From Phycisphaeraceae bacterium (GTDB taxonomy: Bacteria > Planctomycetota > Phycisphaerae > Phycisphaerales > UBA1924), in assembly GCA_019636565.1 (NCBI GenBank), contig JAHBXG010000021.1:1-64000 (forward strand): DNA of 64,000 bases. The letters run 5' to 3'. The first letter of the stretch is position 1. Every line of letters starts with the position of its first letter. Of this stretch, positions 7,761 through 16,388 are shown in pieces. Both the position numbers and the translations under genes were made by a program. The notes beneath the pieces are model-generated. The model was not told the DNA's origin. It saw only the letters and a list, made by a program, of their open reading frames with translations, and ran no database searches.

Positions 7761-9887
7761 TTACTTTGTTGAAACTGAAGCAATCACCTGCGCCGACCGT
7801 GCCGGCACATATACCTGAACGCTCTGCTCGAACTGATCCCACGACACCTTCTCAGACGGATACCGTGCATCGCCTTTGACGAGGGCGTGGCCTCCGAACG
7901 CCGCATCATCGGTGTCGAGAATCGTCTGGAATTGAGTTCCCACAGGGCCGAGCGGCGGCACGCCGACGCGCCAATCGGTACGGGAGTAGGAGGGGTTGAG
8001 GTTTGCCGCGACGACGAGGCCGGCGCGTTCGAACACGAGGCACTTGCCGAGTTCATCGAGCTGCATCGGGCGTGCTGCGGGCGAAGCGAGGATGCCGAAG
8101 CGGTCGTCGAGCGCCATGAGGGCCCGATCGAAGGCACCCAGATCCTGATATCGCAGAGCCGGGTTTTCGGCAAGGGACCACTGGCGCCGCGCGTACTTAT
8201 ATGAATATCCGTTGCCCTCGCGTGGAAAATCGATCCACTCGGGATGGCCGAATTCATTGCCCATGAAACTAAGCCAGCCTTCGCCGCCGAGAAAGAACGT
8301 GAGCAGCCGGATGAGCTTGTGGAGGGCGATGCCGCGGTCGATGAGGAGGTTGGACTCGGACTTCTTCATGTGGTAGTACATGGAGGCGTCCATCAGGCGG
8401 AACGCGATGGTCTTGTCGCCGACGAGGGCCTGATCGTGACTCTCGGCGTAGGCGATGTGGCCTTCGTGCGAGCGGCGGTTGGTGAGCGTGTGGAAGAGTT
8501 CGCCCATGTGCCAGTCTTCGTCGCGGCGTTCCTTGAGAAGTTTGATCCAGAAATCGGGGATGCCCATCGCGAGTCGGTAGTCGAAGCCCAGGCCGCCGTC
8601 GGCGATCGGGCGGGCCATGCCAGGCATGCCGGAGACATCCTCGGCGACCGTGACGACGCCGGGGCGAACTTCGTGCGCGACTTCGTTGGCGAGCTTGAGG
8701 TAGGTGACGGCATCTTCGTCGATGTTGCCACCGAAGTAATCGTGATAAGAGGAAAAGGCCTTTCCCAGGCCGTGATCGAGATAGAGCATGCTCGTCACGC
8801 CGTCGAAGCGGAAGCCGTCGATATTGAACTCTTCGAGCCAGAAACGGACATTGCTGAGCAGGAAGCGGAGGACTTCGTACTTGCTGTAATCAAAGAGCAT
8901 GGAATCCCACGCGGGGTGCTGGCCCCGGGGTCCGGCGTGGAAGTACTGGTAGTCGGTGCCGTCGAAGTAATTCAGGCCTTCGACGGTGTTCTTGACGGCG
9001 TGGCTGTGCACGACGTCGAGATAGACGGCGAGGCCCAGCCCGTGCGCATCATCCACGAGACGTTTGAAATCATCGGGCGTGCCGAAGCGGGATGAGACCG
9101 CGAAGAAGTTGCTGACGTGATAGCCGAAGGAGCCGTAGTAGGGGTGCTCCTGCACGGCCATGAGCTGGACGGCGTTGTAACCATCGTTGGCGATGCGGGG
9201 CAGAATCGATTGACGAAACTCGTCGAACGTGCCGACGCGCTCCTGTTCGACGGCCATGCCGGTGTGGGCTTCGTAGATGCGGGGGCTGCTGGGTGCTGTG
9301 CCGCGTTTGCCGCGCGGATTGGAAGAGAAGATGGGGGGTGGCACGACGGGCTTTGGGTGTTTCCAGGCAAACGCCGGCGGGAGCCACAGGCGCCCGGTCG
9401 CATTGCTGCCGTTCGATTCGAAGGTCACGCGCTGGATGTACGCCGGAAGCCGATCGCTCGCGCCGTGGTCGGTCTCGACACGCACCTTGACTTTGCTGTC
9501 GTGGACCAACTTGGAGGCGTATTCGCGATCCGGGAGAAAGATGCTCCAGGTGCCGAACTGATCGCGGGTGAGCGGGTTGGCCTGATCGTTCCAGTTATTG
9601 AATTCGCCAACGAGCGCGAGGCGGCGCGCGCCGGGCGCCCACTCGCGGTACCAGATTCCGGATTGACCGTTGTGGCTGCCGCGGTTGAAGCCGAAATACT
9701 GGTAACCGCCGGAGAACGCCTTCAGGGAGGCGCTGGCGGCGTGGTCTTCGCTGGCGCCCAGGAGCGTGGCCTTGGTTTTCAAGTACTTCGCGTGCCGATA
9801 GCGCATGGCGTCGCGGAAGGGCTCGAGCCAGGAATCGAGTTCGATGAGTCGCGTGCCGGGCTGAGATGGCTTGAGCGTGTCTGTCAA
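7761..9887 (-). CDS. glgB: 1,4-alpha-glucan branching enzyme, eukaryote-type GH13
   Basis: The 708-residue enzyme makes alpha-1,6 branches in glycogen by cutting and transferring alpha-1,4 chains. Order of parts: N-terminal helix RLIELDSWLEPF as in eukaryotic GBE1 proteins, a CBM48 module (WAPGARRLALVGEFNNWN), the GH13 barrel with nucleophile Asp362 in GFRFDGVTSML, acid Glu416 in VTVAEDVSGMPG and Asp485 in YAESHDQALVGDK, then the C-terminal beta domain. The order and wording of the motifs (MGNEFGHPEWIDFPREGNGYSY) match the plant/animal type rather than classical bacterial GlgB. TTG 9887 is inferred as start because the frame upstream overlaps the aminotransferase gene, which stops at 9901. 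The two genes are 13 bases apart and probably one operon. Confidence 0.9.
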   Translation of the reverse strand: MTDTLKPSQPGTRLIELDSWLEPFRDAMRYRHAKYLKTKATLLGASEDHAASASLKAFSGGYQYFGFNRGSHNGQSGIWYREWAPGARRLALVGEFNNWNDQANPLTRDQFGTWSIFLPDREYASKLVHDSKVKVRVETDHGASDRLPAYIQRVTFESNGSNATGRLWLPPAFAWKHPKPVVPPPIFSSNPRGKRGTAPSSPRIYEAHTGMAVEQERVGTFDEFRQSILPRIANDGYNAVQLMAVQEHPYYGSFGYHVSNFFAVSSRFGTPDDFKRLVDDAHGLGLAVYLDVVHSHAVKNTVEGLNYFDGTDYQYFHAGPRGQHPAWDSMLFDYSKYEVLRFLLSNVRFWLEEFNIDGFRFDGVTSMLYLDHGLGKAFSSYHDYFGGNIDEDAVTYLKLANEVAHEVRPGVVTVAEDVSGMPGMARPIADGGLGFDYRLAMGIPDFWIKLLKERRDEDWHMGELFHTLTNRRSHEGHIAYAESHDQALVGDKTIAFRLMDASMYYHMKKSESNLLIDRGIALHKLIRLLTFFLGGEGWLSFMGNEFGHPEWIDFPREGNGYSYKYARRQWSLAENPALRYQDLGAFDRALMALDDRFGILASPAARPMQLDELGKCLVFERAGLVVAANLNPSYSRTDWRVGVPPLGPVGTQFQTILDTDDAAFGGHALVKGDARYPSEKVSWDQFEQSVQVYVPARSAQVIASVSTK

Positions 9888-9900
9888 CGCAAGGAGCGTA

Positions 9901-11148
9901 TCAACGCTGCTCGGCTTCGAGTTCGTGCCGGATTGCGCTGAGCAGGTATTCGTATTGCTGGAACGAGTTGTAGATCTGGGCGCTGATGCGCAAAACCCGC
10001 TGGGGTGTGCCCGGAACGCCCCAGATCGGCACCTGGATTTTCCAACGGTCGATGAGCCGCTCCTGCAGTGGATCACCGTATCGGCTGGTTGGCGGACGGG
10101 TGGATGGAGGCGCACCGTCGCGACGCGAGGGCAGCAGCATTGCGGCGATCGAGCCGATCATTTCGTCCGGCGCAACCGGTGCGGAGCCGACCGCGTGGTT
10201 GATGAGCGCACGAGCGCGAAGCGTCAAGTCGCGGTTGTGACGCATCACCGCGGAGAATCCACCGGGGAGGATCGCGCTCATGGCCTTGATGGCGGCGGGG
10301 ATGGAGAGGACCGCGGAGTAATCGCTTGTGCCGATGTAATCAAATTCGGTGAGAAACTGGTGGCGGCCGGGCTTGGGAAGTTCGGCGTTGTTGCTCAGGA
10401 CCAGCGGGCGGAATCTGTCGCGCCGTTCTTTGCGGACGTACAAGAACGCCGAGCCCTTCGGCGAGCAGATCCATTTGTGGCAGTTGGCGGTGTAGAAATC
10501 CGGATCGAGGCGGCGGACGGAGAGGCCATCGATCATGCCGGGCGCATGGGCGCCGTCGATGAGCGTGAGAATGCCGCGGGGCTTGAGCTCGGCAATCAGC
10601 CTTTCGACCGGCATCACAAGCCCGCTCGGGCTGGTGACGTGGCTGATGAGCGCGATGCGGGTGCGAGCGGAAACGCCTCGAATGATCGCATCAATCACCG
10701 ATTGCTCGGCGTTGTCGCGAGGCAATGGCCACGGGAGCGTGACCTTGACGACCTTCGCGCCAATTCTCTGGGCGATCCGGCGCACGTTATTGAGGCACGC
10801 CGGGTATTCATGATCGTTGACGAGTATCTCGTCGCCGGGCTTGAGCGCGATGTTTTCGAGCGCGACCGCGACGCCGGTGGTTGCGTTGGGAAGAAGCGCC
10901 AGATCGTCCCAGTCGCAATCGACAAAGCCTGCGACGGCATCGCGGGTCTCGTCCATCAACCCCTGCAATTCTTCCACGAAGAACCGGACCGGCTCGGCTT
11001 CCATGCGGGCGCGGAAAGCGCTTTGTGCATCGAGAACCTCACGCGGGCAGCCACCGAAGGAACCGTGATTGAGGAACACCATCCCCGGTTCGTGCGTCCA
11101 TTTGTCCGCGAATTCCGAGCCCTTTGGAGTCGAGCGCGATGAGTGCAT
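9901..11148 (-). CDS. Class V aminotransferase, cysteine-desulfurase/isopenicillin-N-epimerase-like
   Basis: The 415-residue protein is a PLP enzyme of fold type I. Visible family marks are VFLNHGSFGGCPREVL at the N-terminus, the cofactor-contacting LLPNATTGVAVALENI, the aspartate of TLIDGAHAPGMIDGL, and the Schiff-base lysine in FYTANCHKWICSPKGSAFL. This sequence pattern is that of the isopenicillin-N-epimerase-like branch, whose members mostly have unknown substrates; neither epimerase nor desulfurase activity can be assigned. ATG 11148 is taken as start; upstream in-frame ATGs at 11196 and 11214 are possible but would intrude on the divergent yeiH. It precedes glgB on the same strand. Confidence 0.85.
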   Translation of the reverse strand: MHSSRSTPKGSEFADKWTHEPGMVFLNHGSFGGCPREVLDAQSAFRARMEAEPVRFFVEELQGLMDETRDAVAGFVDCDWDDLALLPNATTGVAVALENIALKPGDEILVNDHEYPACLNNVRRIAQRIGAKVVKVTLPWPLPRDNAEQSVIDAIIRGVSARTRIALISHVTSPSGLVMPVERLIAELKPRGILTLIDGAHAPGMIDGLSVRRLDPDFYTANCHKWICSPKGSAFLYVRKERRDRFRPLVLSNNAELPKPGRHQFLTEFDYIGTSDYSAVLSIPAAIKAMSAILPGGFSAVMRHNRDLTLRARALINHAVGSAPVAPDEMIGSIAAMLLPSRRDGAPPSTRPPTSRYGDPLQERLIDRWKIQVPIWGVPGTPQRVLRISAQIYNSFQQYEYLLSAIRHELEAEQR

Positions 11149-11235
11149 CCCGGATTGTTGGAGACCGGGCTGCGCTTGGAGCCCGCTCCGCGCCATCTCC
11201 GTTGCGGGTACCATCGGCCCATCAGCGACACGGTC

Positions 11236-12195
11236 TTGCAATCTCCGGATTCAGGTTCAAAGTTGCGGTGGGCGCTCACCGCCGCGCTCGCCGCGGCATG
11301 CCTCGCCCCGTTCATGCGCCCGGAATACGCGTTGATTCTTGGGGTGGCCGTCGCGCTGCTGGGGCTGGCGCCGCACGGCGACATGGTGAAGAAGTTGTCC
11401 CGGATTACGATCCAAGTTTGCGTGGTCGGACTCGGCTTTGCGATGAATTTGCACGAACTGGTCCGGGCCGGATTGACCGGTCTTTGGTTCGGATTCGGGA
11501 CCATCGTGGCCACATTTGCGCTCGGCTTTCTCCTCGCGAAATGGCTACGGATCGACCAGAAATTGTGCACCCTGATTTCCTCGGGCACCGCTATTTGCGG
11601 TGGTTCGGCGATCGCCGCGGTCGGTTCGACAATTCGTGCGAGCGGCACGCACATGTCGGTGGCAATCGGCGTGGTGTTCATCCTGAACGCGATCGGTCTC
11701 TGGGTTTTTCCGCCTCTGGGACACTCTCTCAACCTTTCGCAGCATCAGTTCGGTGTTTGGAGTGCCGTGGCGATCCATGATGTTTCGAGCGTGGTGGGGG
11801 CGGCGTCCGCCTACGGCAAGGAAGCGCTTGAAGTCGCAACGGCTGTCAAGCTCTCGCGCACGCTCTGGATCGTTCCGGTCGCCGTCGTTGCCGCTTGGTT
11901 CTTTCGCAAGGAACTCGAAGGAAAAGAAAGCCACTCTCGGCTTCCCGTTCCGTGGTTCATTCTGCTCTTCGTGCTCGCGAGCGTGGCGGGAACGTACTTT
12001 GTGGATCGGGACGTCGCGGCTGGGGTTTCTGCCGCGGCCCGGAGAGGTATGAACATCGCGTTGTTTCTTGTGGGTCTGGGCCTCAGCCGAAGGGCGCTGG
12101 CGAGTGTGGGAGTGCGCCCGCTGGTCTTGGCGGTTGCGCTCTGGATGTTTATCAGTATCGCGGCGCTCGTCGTCGTGCGGACGACGATTCAATAA
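11236..12195 (+). CDS. YeiH-family (UPF0324) putative sulfate exporter
   Basis: A membrane protein of about 319 residues with roughly ten hydrophobic helices. Family marks include ISSGTAICGGSAIAAV, the conserved SGTHMSVAIGVVFILN and the diagnostic FGVWSAVAIHDVSSVVGAA...ATAVKLSRTLWIVPV region of UPF0324 proteins, for which anion or sulfite/sulfate export has been proposed. The start is uncertain: TTG 11236 is used here. A TACCAT hexamer at 11209-11214 lies exactly six bases before an in-frame ATC at 11221, so a leaderless transcript with a non-standard start is an alternative. An in-frame ATG at 11143 overlaps the divergent gene. Confidence 0.82.
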   Translation: MQSPDSGSKLRWALTAALAAACLAPFMRPEYALILGVAVALLGLAPHGDMVKKLSRITIQVCVVGLGFAMNLHELVRAGLTGLWFGFGTIVATFALGFLLAKWLRIDQKLCTLISSGTAICGGSAIAAVGSTIRASGTHMSVAIGVVFILNAIGLWVFPPLGHSLNLSQHQFGVWSAVAIHDVSSVVGAASAYGKEALEVATAVKLSRTLWIVPVAVVAAWFFRKELEGKESHSRLPVPWFILLFVLASVAGTYFVDRDVAAGVSAAARRGMNIALFLVGLGLSRRALASVGVRPLVLAVALWMFISIAALVVVRTTIQ

Positions 12196-12213
12196 GGATC
12201 GGTGGCCTGCCGG

Positions 12214-12474
12214 TCAGATCACATCGATATGCGAATACTGATCGAGATTGATCGTGACGATCTCGCCGCTGTCCTTTTTCATTTCTAGGCGATCAAGCCA
12301 GAGTTTGTCGTCCTTCGAGTGGGCGAACCACGAGCCGGTCTTGCCTTGGTAGAAGCGGAGAACTTCGCCCTCGATGGTGGTGGTCATGGTGCCGCCACCG
12401 AAGGATTGACGGGGAATCTGCTGCGTGACGCGCACGCGCTGACCGGGCTGGAATCGCTGAAAGGCGGCAAGCAT
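12214..12474 (-). CDS. Small hypothetical protein
   Basis: This 86-residue protein is not recognised. It is soluble, with alternating strands (QRVRVTQQIP, TTTIEGEVLRFYQG, EIVTINLDQYSHIDVI) that suggest a small beta-barrel of the SH3 or KOW type. The segment GSWFAHSKDDKLWLDRLEMKKDSGE looks like a connecting hairpin region. It is convergent with yeiH (18 bases between stops) and divergent from the 12551 gene. The ATG lies six bases after a TACACT hexamer (12481-12486), the leaderless pattern. No function is inferred. Confidence 0.7.
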   Translation of the reverse strand: MLAAFQRFQPGQRVRVTQQIPRQSFGGGTMTTTIEGEVLRFYQGKTGSWFAHSKDDKLWLDRLEMKKDSGEIVTINLDQYSHIDVI

Positions 12475-12480
12475 GGGCGG

Positions 12481-12486
12481 AGTGTA
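12481..12486 (-). promoter_or_regulatory. -10-like hexamer, leaderless start pattern
   Basis: TACACT on the minus strand ends exactly six bases before the ATG at 12474. No Shine-Dalgarno sequence fits in this space. Confidence 0.45.
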
Positions 12487-12537
12487 GGAAAAGGGGCTGG
12501 GTTTGGCGAGCCGGTGAGCCGTAAGAGCGGCAGTTCC

Positions 12538-12543
12538 TAGACT
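12538..12543 (+). promoter_or_regulatory. -10-like hexamer, leaderless start pattern
   Basis: TAGACT ends seven bases before the GTG at 12551, leaving no room for a ribosome binding site. It faces away from the TACACT hexamer of the divergent small gene. Confidence 0.45.
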
Positions 12544-12550
12544 GCTCCGG

Positions 12551-13072
12551 GTGATCTACGTCCCTCCCACGCGCTGGCCGTTCGCGCTCGCCGGATACAC
12601 GATGGCGGGATTGATTCCCGCGGCACTCATCACGCCCGCATCGGCCCTGTTCGTTCGGATGCAGATCCACCCGGGCGCGGCAACGGCGATTCTGGTCAAT
12701 TTGGTGCTGCCGCTGCTCTTTGTCGCGACGGCGGTGTATTACCCGCGACCGCTCTTTGCCTTGCTGGGTGTGCCGCTGGCGCTCGCGGCATTCACGACCG
12801 AACGCGTCTTTGAACTGAACCCCACGATCTGGCAATGGACCCCGGGGTTGTTCGCGACGCGCATCCACCCGATCGTGGTCGTCGGCGCGATCATTTCCGG
12901 CGGGATTGCAGTCGCGACGTGCTTTTCCACGATGCCGCTCCGGCGTGTTGGCGTGCCTCCAAAGCCCAATGCCTGCCACAACTGCGGCTACGACCTGAGC
13001 GAGGAAATACTGCAATGCCCCGAGTGCGGCGAGGTGCGGATGAGGCCGACGGTGGGATCAGATAGGGACTAA
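12551..13072 (+). CDS. Membrane protein with C-terminal zinc ribbon
   Basis: The 173-residue protein has four hydrophobic segments (PFALAGYTMAGLIPAALITP, ATAILVNLVLPLLFVATAVY, PLFALLGVPLALAAFTT, HPIVVVGAIISGGIAVATCF) and a cytosolic tail with a zinc-ribbon motif, CHNCGYDLSEEILQCPECGE: two CxxC pairs twelve residues apart. The same terminal module ends the proteins at 46221-46997 and 52991-53881. Function is unknown. GTG 12551 is supported by the hexamer seven bases upstream. Its stop codon overlaps the stop of the convergent carbamoyltransferase gene by a few bases. Confidence 0.75.
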   Translation: MIYVPPTRWPFALAGYTMAGLIPAALITPASALFVRMQIHPGAATAILVNLVLPLLFVATAVYYPRPLFALLGVPLALAAFTTERVFELNPTIWQWTPGLFATRIHPIVVVGAIISGGIAVATCFSTMPLRRVGVPPKPNACHNCGYDLSEEILQCPECGEVRMRPTVGSDRD

Positions 13073-14841
13073 ACCGCAACACCCTTGTCTTGATCTTCCG
13101 GCGGTTTCTCGTACCAGAATGGGCCGACGGCCAGCCCGCTCATTCGGGTGCGCTGGAAACACCCGATCGCGTGGGCCGGAGTGTGAACGATGGGCTCGTT
13201 CTCGTTGAAACTTGTGTTGAGCAAAACAGGCACGCCGGTGCGCGCTTTGAAAGCCGTGAGCAGGTCGTAGAAGAGTTCGTTCTGTTCGCGGCGCATGGTC
13301 TGCACGCGACCGGTGGAGTCTTCGTGAGTCGTGGCGCTCAGCCGCGCGCGCCATTCGGGGCGGACCTTGTACACCACGTTCATGAACGGAACATCGTGCG
13401 TTCCCTCGTACATTTCGCTCAGATGCTCTTCCATGCAAAGCGGCGCGAACGGGCGGAACGGTTCGCGGTTCTTAACGCGTGCGTTCAGGATTGCCTTCAT
13501 GTCCGGCCAACCCGGATGGCAGATGATCGATCGGTTGCCCAGAGCGCGCGGTCCCCATTCCTCTCGGCCCTGGAACCAGCCGAGAATCTTGCCCTGGCTG
13601 AGCGCATCAGCCGCGGTATTGAGCAGTTGCTCACGCGTGAGTTTCTTGAAGGGCATTCCGCTTTCGCGTACGGCCTGTTCGCACTCGTCGTCGGTCCAGC
13701 CCGTGCCCCAATACCCGTGTATGACTTCGCCGAGGCGGGGCTTATTGAGAATGCTGTGCATCACGTACGCAGCTGCACCCGCCGCCGTGCCGTCATCGCC
13801 CGCCGCTGGGTGGATGTACACGCGGTCGAGGTGCTTCTCCATTACCAGCCGCCCGTTGGCGACGCCGTTGAGCGCGCACCCGCCCGCGAGCACCACATCG
13901 CGCAGGCCCCCGTTCATGCGGATGCCGTCCTGCACGTATTTGATATAGATGTCCTCGAAGCGTTTCTGCATCGAGAGCGACATGTCCTTGTGCTTCTGCT
14001 CGGTCGGGTCCTTGCGCCCCCTGGGCTGGCCAAAGAGTTCTTTCATCGCCTCCGACCACATCGGCTTGACGACGATCTCGCCCTCTTCGCTCTGGTTGTG
14101 GGTGTGAACGGTGTAGTGGTGGTTGTAGTACTTGAGGTTGAGGCGCATGCCCTGACCGGGGATGTAGTCCACCAGCGCCTTCATCTGGTCGGAGAAGGTG
14201 TCCTTGCCGTAGGCCGAAAGGCCCATCACCTTGTATTCCTCGCCGTACTTGTTGAAGCCGAGGAAATTGCAGACCGCCGTGTAGAACACCCCGAACGAGT
14301 GGGGCCAGAAGTTCTTGTGCAGGACTTCGATCTTGTTGCCTTCGCACTTGGCAATGAGGCCGGTGCAGAAGTCGCCCGCGCCGTCGGTCGTCAGCGCCGT
14401 GGCCCGCTCGAACTTGCTCCAGAAGAAACTGCTCGCGGCGTGGGTGATGTGGTGTTCAACGTTGTGGATCTTGGCCTTGAAATCGGCATGGGGTCGTCCG
14501 CAGGCCTCCGCGATGAGCTGATCAACCGTCGCGAGTTTGCCGTGCACTTTCTGCGACCACATGGCGAGCTTGATGCCGCTGATGGGGTGGCGGGCGATGA
14601 AACCGAGCTTGGCTCCGCGATTGGCGCCCGAATCACGGGCGATCGCCACATCGGTGATATCGCTCATGCTCGCCCCGCCCAGCCGCAGCACCTCGGCGAT
14701 GGCCAGGCTGGGGAAGCCGGCGCAGTGCTTCTTGCGGTTGATCCGCTCCTCCGCGATCGCGGCGATCACGCCCTTTTTGTCGTCCATCAACACCGCGGCA
14801 GCGTCCGGGTGAATCGAGTTCAGTCCAAGCACGAGGGCCAT
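13069..14841 (-). CDS. Carbamoyltransferase, NodU/CmcH family
   Basis: The 590-residue enzyme is expected to transfer a carbamoyl group from carbamoyl phosphate to a hydroxyl of a secondary metabolite or sugar. The N-terminal Kae1/ASKHA-type domain begins VLGLNSIHPDAAAVLMDD and includes the metal-binding histidines of HNVEHHITHAASSFFWS and the ATALTTDGAGDF strand; the GGCALNGVANGRL segment follows. The C-terminal half carries FQGREEWGPRALGNRSI, the family hallmark, and PVLLNTSFNENEPIVHTP. Length is normal for NodU/CmcH proteins. ATG 14841 has a weak AGGAAC site upstream. There is no biosynthetic cluster around it, so the acceptor cannot be guessed; the glycosyltransferase at 15501-16301 is a nearby but opposite-strand neighbour. 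Confidence 0.9.
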   Translation of the reverse strand: MALVLGLNSIHPDAAAVLMDDKKGVIAAIAEERINRKKHCAGFPSLAIAEVLRLGGASMSDITDVAIARDSGANRGAKLGFIARHPISGIKLAMWSQKVHGKLATVDQLIAEACGRPHADFKAKIHNVEHHITHAASSFFWSKFERATALTTDGAGDFCTGLIAKCEGNKIEVLHKNFWPHSFGVFYTAVCNFLGFNKYGEEYKVMGLSAYGKDTFSDQMKALVDYIPGQGMRLNLKYYNHHYTVHTHNQSEEGEIVVKPMWSEAMKELFGQPRGRKDPTEQKHKDMSLSMQKRFEDIYIKYVQDGIRMNGGLRDVVLAGGCALNGVANGRLVMEKHLDRVYIHPAAGDDGTAAGAAAYVMHSILNKPRLGEVIHGYWGTGWTDDECEQAVRESGMPFKKLTREQLLNTAADALSQGKILGWFQGREEWGPRALGNRSIICHPGWPDMKAILNARVKNREPFRPFAPLCMEEHLSEMYEGTHDVPFMNVVYKVRPEWRARLSATTHEDSTGRVQTMRREQNELFYDLLTAFKARTGVPVLLNTSFNENEPIVHTPAHAIGCFQRTRMSGLAVGPFWYEKPPEDQDKGVAV

Positions 14842-15040
14842 AGCGCGTTCCTGATCCGCCGCATCGGTCGAAAAAACAGCATCCCTCCGGGCGGCGCGGC
14901 GGCCTCGCCCGGATGGGAAGGGCAAGGGTAGGGCTTGCCCCTCGCGCCGACCCGGATTCGGGGCGGGCGCAAAGGTTGTTTATCGACCGATTTGGGTGCG
15001 CAAAATCACACGTTTGCCATCACCGAGTTTCAAGAAAAGT

Positions 15041-15364
15041 TCAAGAAAAGACGGCGAGGGCGCGGTTGTACTCGCGGACGAAGATCGCAAAGTCCGCGTC
15101 GTCCACGTTGCCGTCGTGATTCAGGTCGGCGCTGCAGTCGTCCGGCATCGCTGCCGAGGAACATTCCATGACGTCGTACTGGAACGAGAAGAGCACGAAA
15201 TCCGCGTCGCCAACGAAGCCGTCCAAGTCGATATCCGCGGCTTGAGCCGGGTCGATCCAAGTGCCGGTTCCGCGCTGCGGGCCGGGGGCAGCCATCGCAC
15301 TGGGAATCACGCCGATGCCCGCAACGATCATGAACATCAGGATTGGTGCAATCTTTCTTCGCAT
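15041..15364 (-). CDS. Short secreted GC-type dockerin-only protein
   Basis: This 107-residue protein consists of a signal peptide (RRKIAPILMFMIVAGIGV, cut near AMAAPG) and two calcium-loop repeats, DIDLDGFVGDADFVLF and DLNHDGNVDDADFAIF. It lacks any other domain and ends RALAVFS instead of the usual LLCP. It may be a free dockerin unit, a remnant of a longer gene, or a competitor for the same binding partner; the sequence does not decide. ATG 15364 is chosen because the signal peptide starts there. Confidence 0.7.
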   Translation of the reverse strand: MRRKIAPILMFMIVAGIGVIPSAMAAPGPQRGTGTWIDPAQAADIDLDGFVGDADFVLFSFQYDVMECSSAAMPDDCSADLNHDGNVDDADFAIFVREYNRALAVFS

Positions 15365-15488
15365 GTCGGCAACCGGCTCGCGATCTGGTCTTCCCGAATA
15401 CATACGCCCCCAACAGGCCCCCGTTCGTTCGATTCTCAATTGTTGGTCGCCGACGCCGATGGCGGCCCGGGGCGTCCGAAAACCGTGA

Positions 15489-15494
15489 TACCCT
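15489..15494 (+). promoter_or_regulatory. -10-like hexamer, leaderless start pattern
   Basis: TACCCT ends exactly six bases before the GTG at 15501, with no Shine-Dalgarno sequence in between. Confidence 0.45.
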
Positions 15495-15500
15495 CGGCCC

Positions 15501-16301
15501 GTGGCCGAAGTCGCGATCATCATGACCCTGTCCAACCGCGAGAAATTCGTGGAGGCCGCGGTTCGCAGTGTCCTGACGCAATCGTTCCGCGATCTCGAAC
15601 TCTTCGTTGTAGATGATGCTTCCACGGACGAATCGGCGGCGATCGTCGAGAATCTTGCCGCAGCCGATTCACGCGTCCGCCTTTTTCGCGAGCCCAAGCG
15701 GGGCGTCGTCGGCACGCTGCGGCGAGCGCACGAACTGGTGCTGCAGGATCCCGCGGCCCGCCCCCGCTTCATCGGCTGGCTCGACAGTGATGATCTGCTG
15801 GTCCAGAGCGCCGTTGAAGAGTCACGCGGGATGCTTCTCGCCAACCCCGGCGCCGGGCTGGTGTATTCCGATCACATCGTCATGAACGAGAAGTCCGAGA
15901 CGATCGCTCTGGGCGAATGCTCCAAGCGCCCTTTCTCTCCCGAGGCGCTGCTCACAAGCCTGATCTCGTTCCAGTTCCGCCTTTTCCGCACCGAGGTCTA
16001 CGAGCACGGCGGCGGGATCAACCCCGATCTCACCGCAAGCCCCGACTACGACTTCTGCTTGCGCGCCAGCGAGGTCGCCCCTTTCGTCTACCTTCCCAAG
16101 CCGCTCTATTGCTATCGCGTTCACGGCCAATCGATCTCTACCTCGCGCCGGTTGGAACAGATCGAAAACTCCGCCCGCGCCGTGCGTGATGCGCTCAAAC
16201 GCCGCGGCCTCGATGAGAAGTATCGCCTCAAGGTCACGCTCCTCAGCCGCTTCGAAATCAGGCCGGCCTCCGACTTATCAGACGCTTCGCCGCGAACCTG
16301 A
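15501..16301 (+). CDS. Family 2 glycosyltransferase
   Basis: The 266-residue protein is a cytosolic GT-A inverting glycosyltransferase. Strand one reads VAIIMTLSNREKFVEAAVRSVLTQ, followed by LFVVDDASTDESAAIV (nucleotide-sugar binding) and FIGWLDSDDLLV, the D-x-D-type metal site. The acceptor side has the ED-like segment SPDYDFCLRA and the typical CYRVHGQSIST ending. Such enzymes add sugars to lipid carriers or surface polysaccharides. No polysaccharide cluster surrounds it, so donor and acceptor stay unknown. The start is supported by the -10-like hexamer six bases upstream. Confidence 0.88.
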   Translation: MAEVAIIMTLSNREKFVEAAVRSVLTQSFRDLELFVVDDASTDESAAIVENLAAADSRVRLFREPKRGVVGTLRRAHELVLQDPAARPRFIGWLDSDDLLVQSAVEESRGMLLANPGAGLVYSDHIVMNEKSETIALGECSKRPFSPEALLTSLISFQFRLFRTEVYEHGGGINPDLTASPDYDFCLRASEVAPFVYLPKPLYCYRVHGQSISTSRRLEQIENSARAVRDALKRRGLDEKYRLKVTLLSRFEIRPASDLSDASPRT

Positions 16302-16338
16302 ATCGCACCTCATGCGGCACGTGTTTAGGGGTTTTTTC

Positions 16339-16366
16339 TTGTTTCATCCACGGCGGTTGCTAGGCT
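16339..16366 (+). promoter_or_regulatory. Promoter candidate for the HAF-type secreted gene
   Basis: TTGTTT (16339-16344), 16 bases, then TAGGCT (16361-16366), followed by GGAGG and the ATG 22 bases later. The same TTGnnn-16-TAGGCT arrangement precedes the dockerin gene at 51548. Confidence 0.45.
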
Positions 16367-16388
16367 GGCTACCTCTGGAGGAAGAAGG

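Noticed and set aside
9871..11142. 423-codon open frame antisense to the aminotransferase gene
   Set aside because: The minus-strand frame carries the PLP lysine and other aminotransferase motifs; the plus frame does not resemble a protein.
13090..14931. 613-codon open frame antisense to the carbamoyltransferase gene
   Set aside because: The minus-strand protein has all family motifs; the antisense translation has none and is a by-product of GC-rich codon use.
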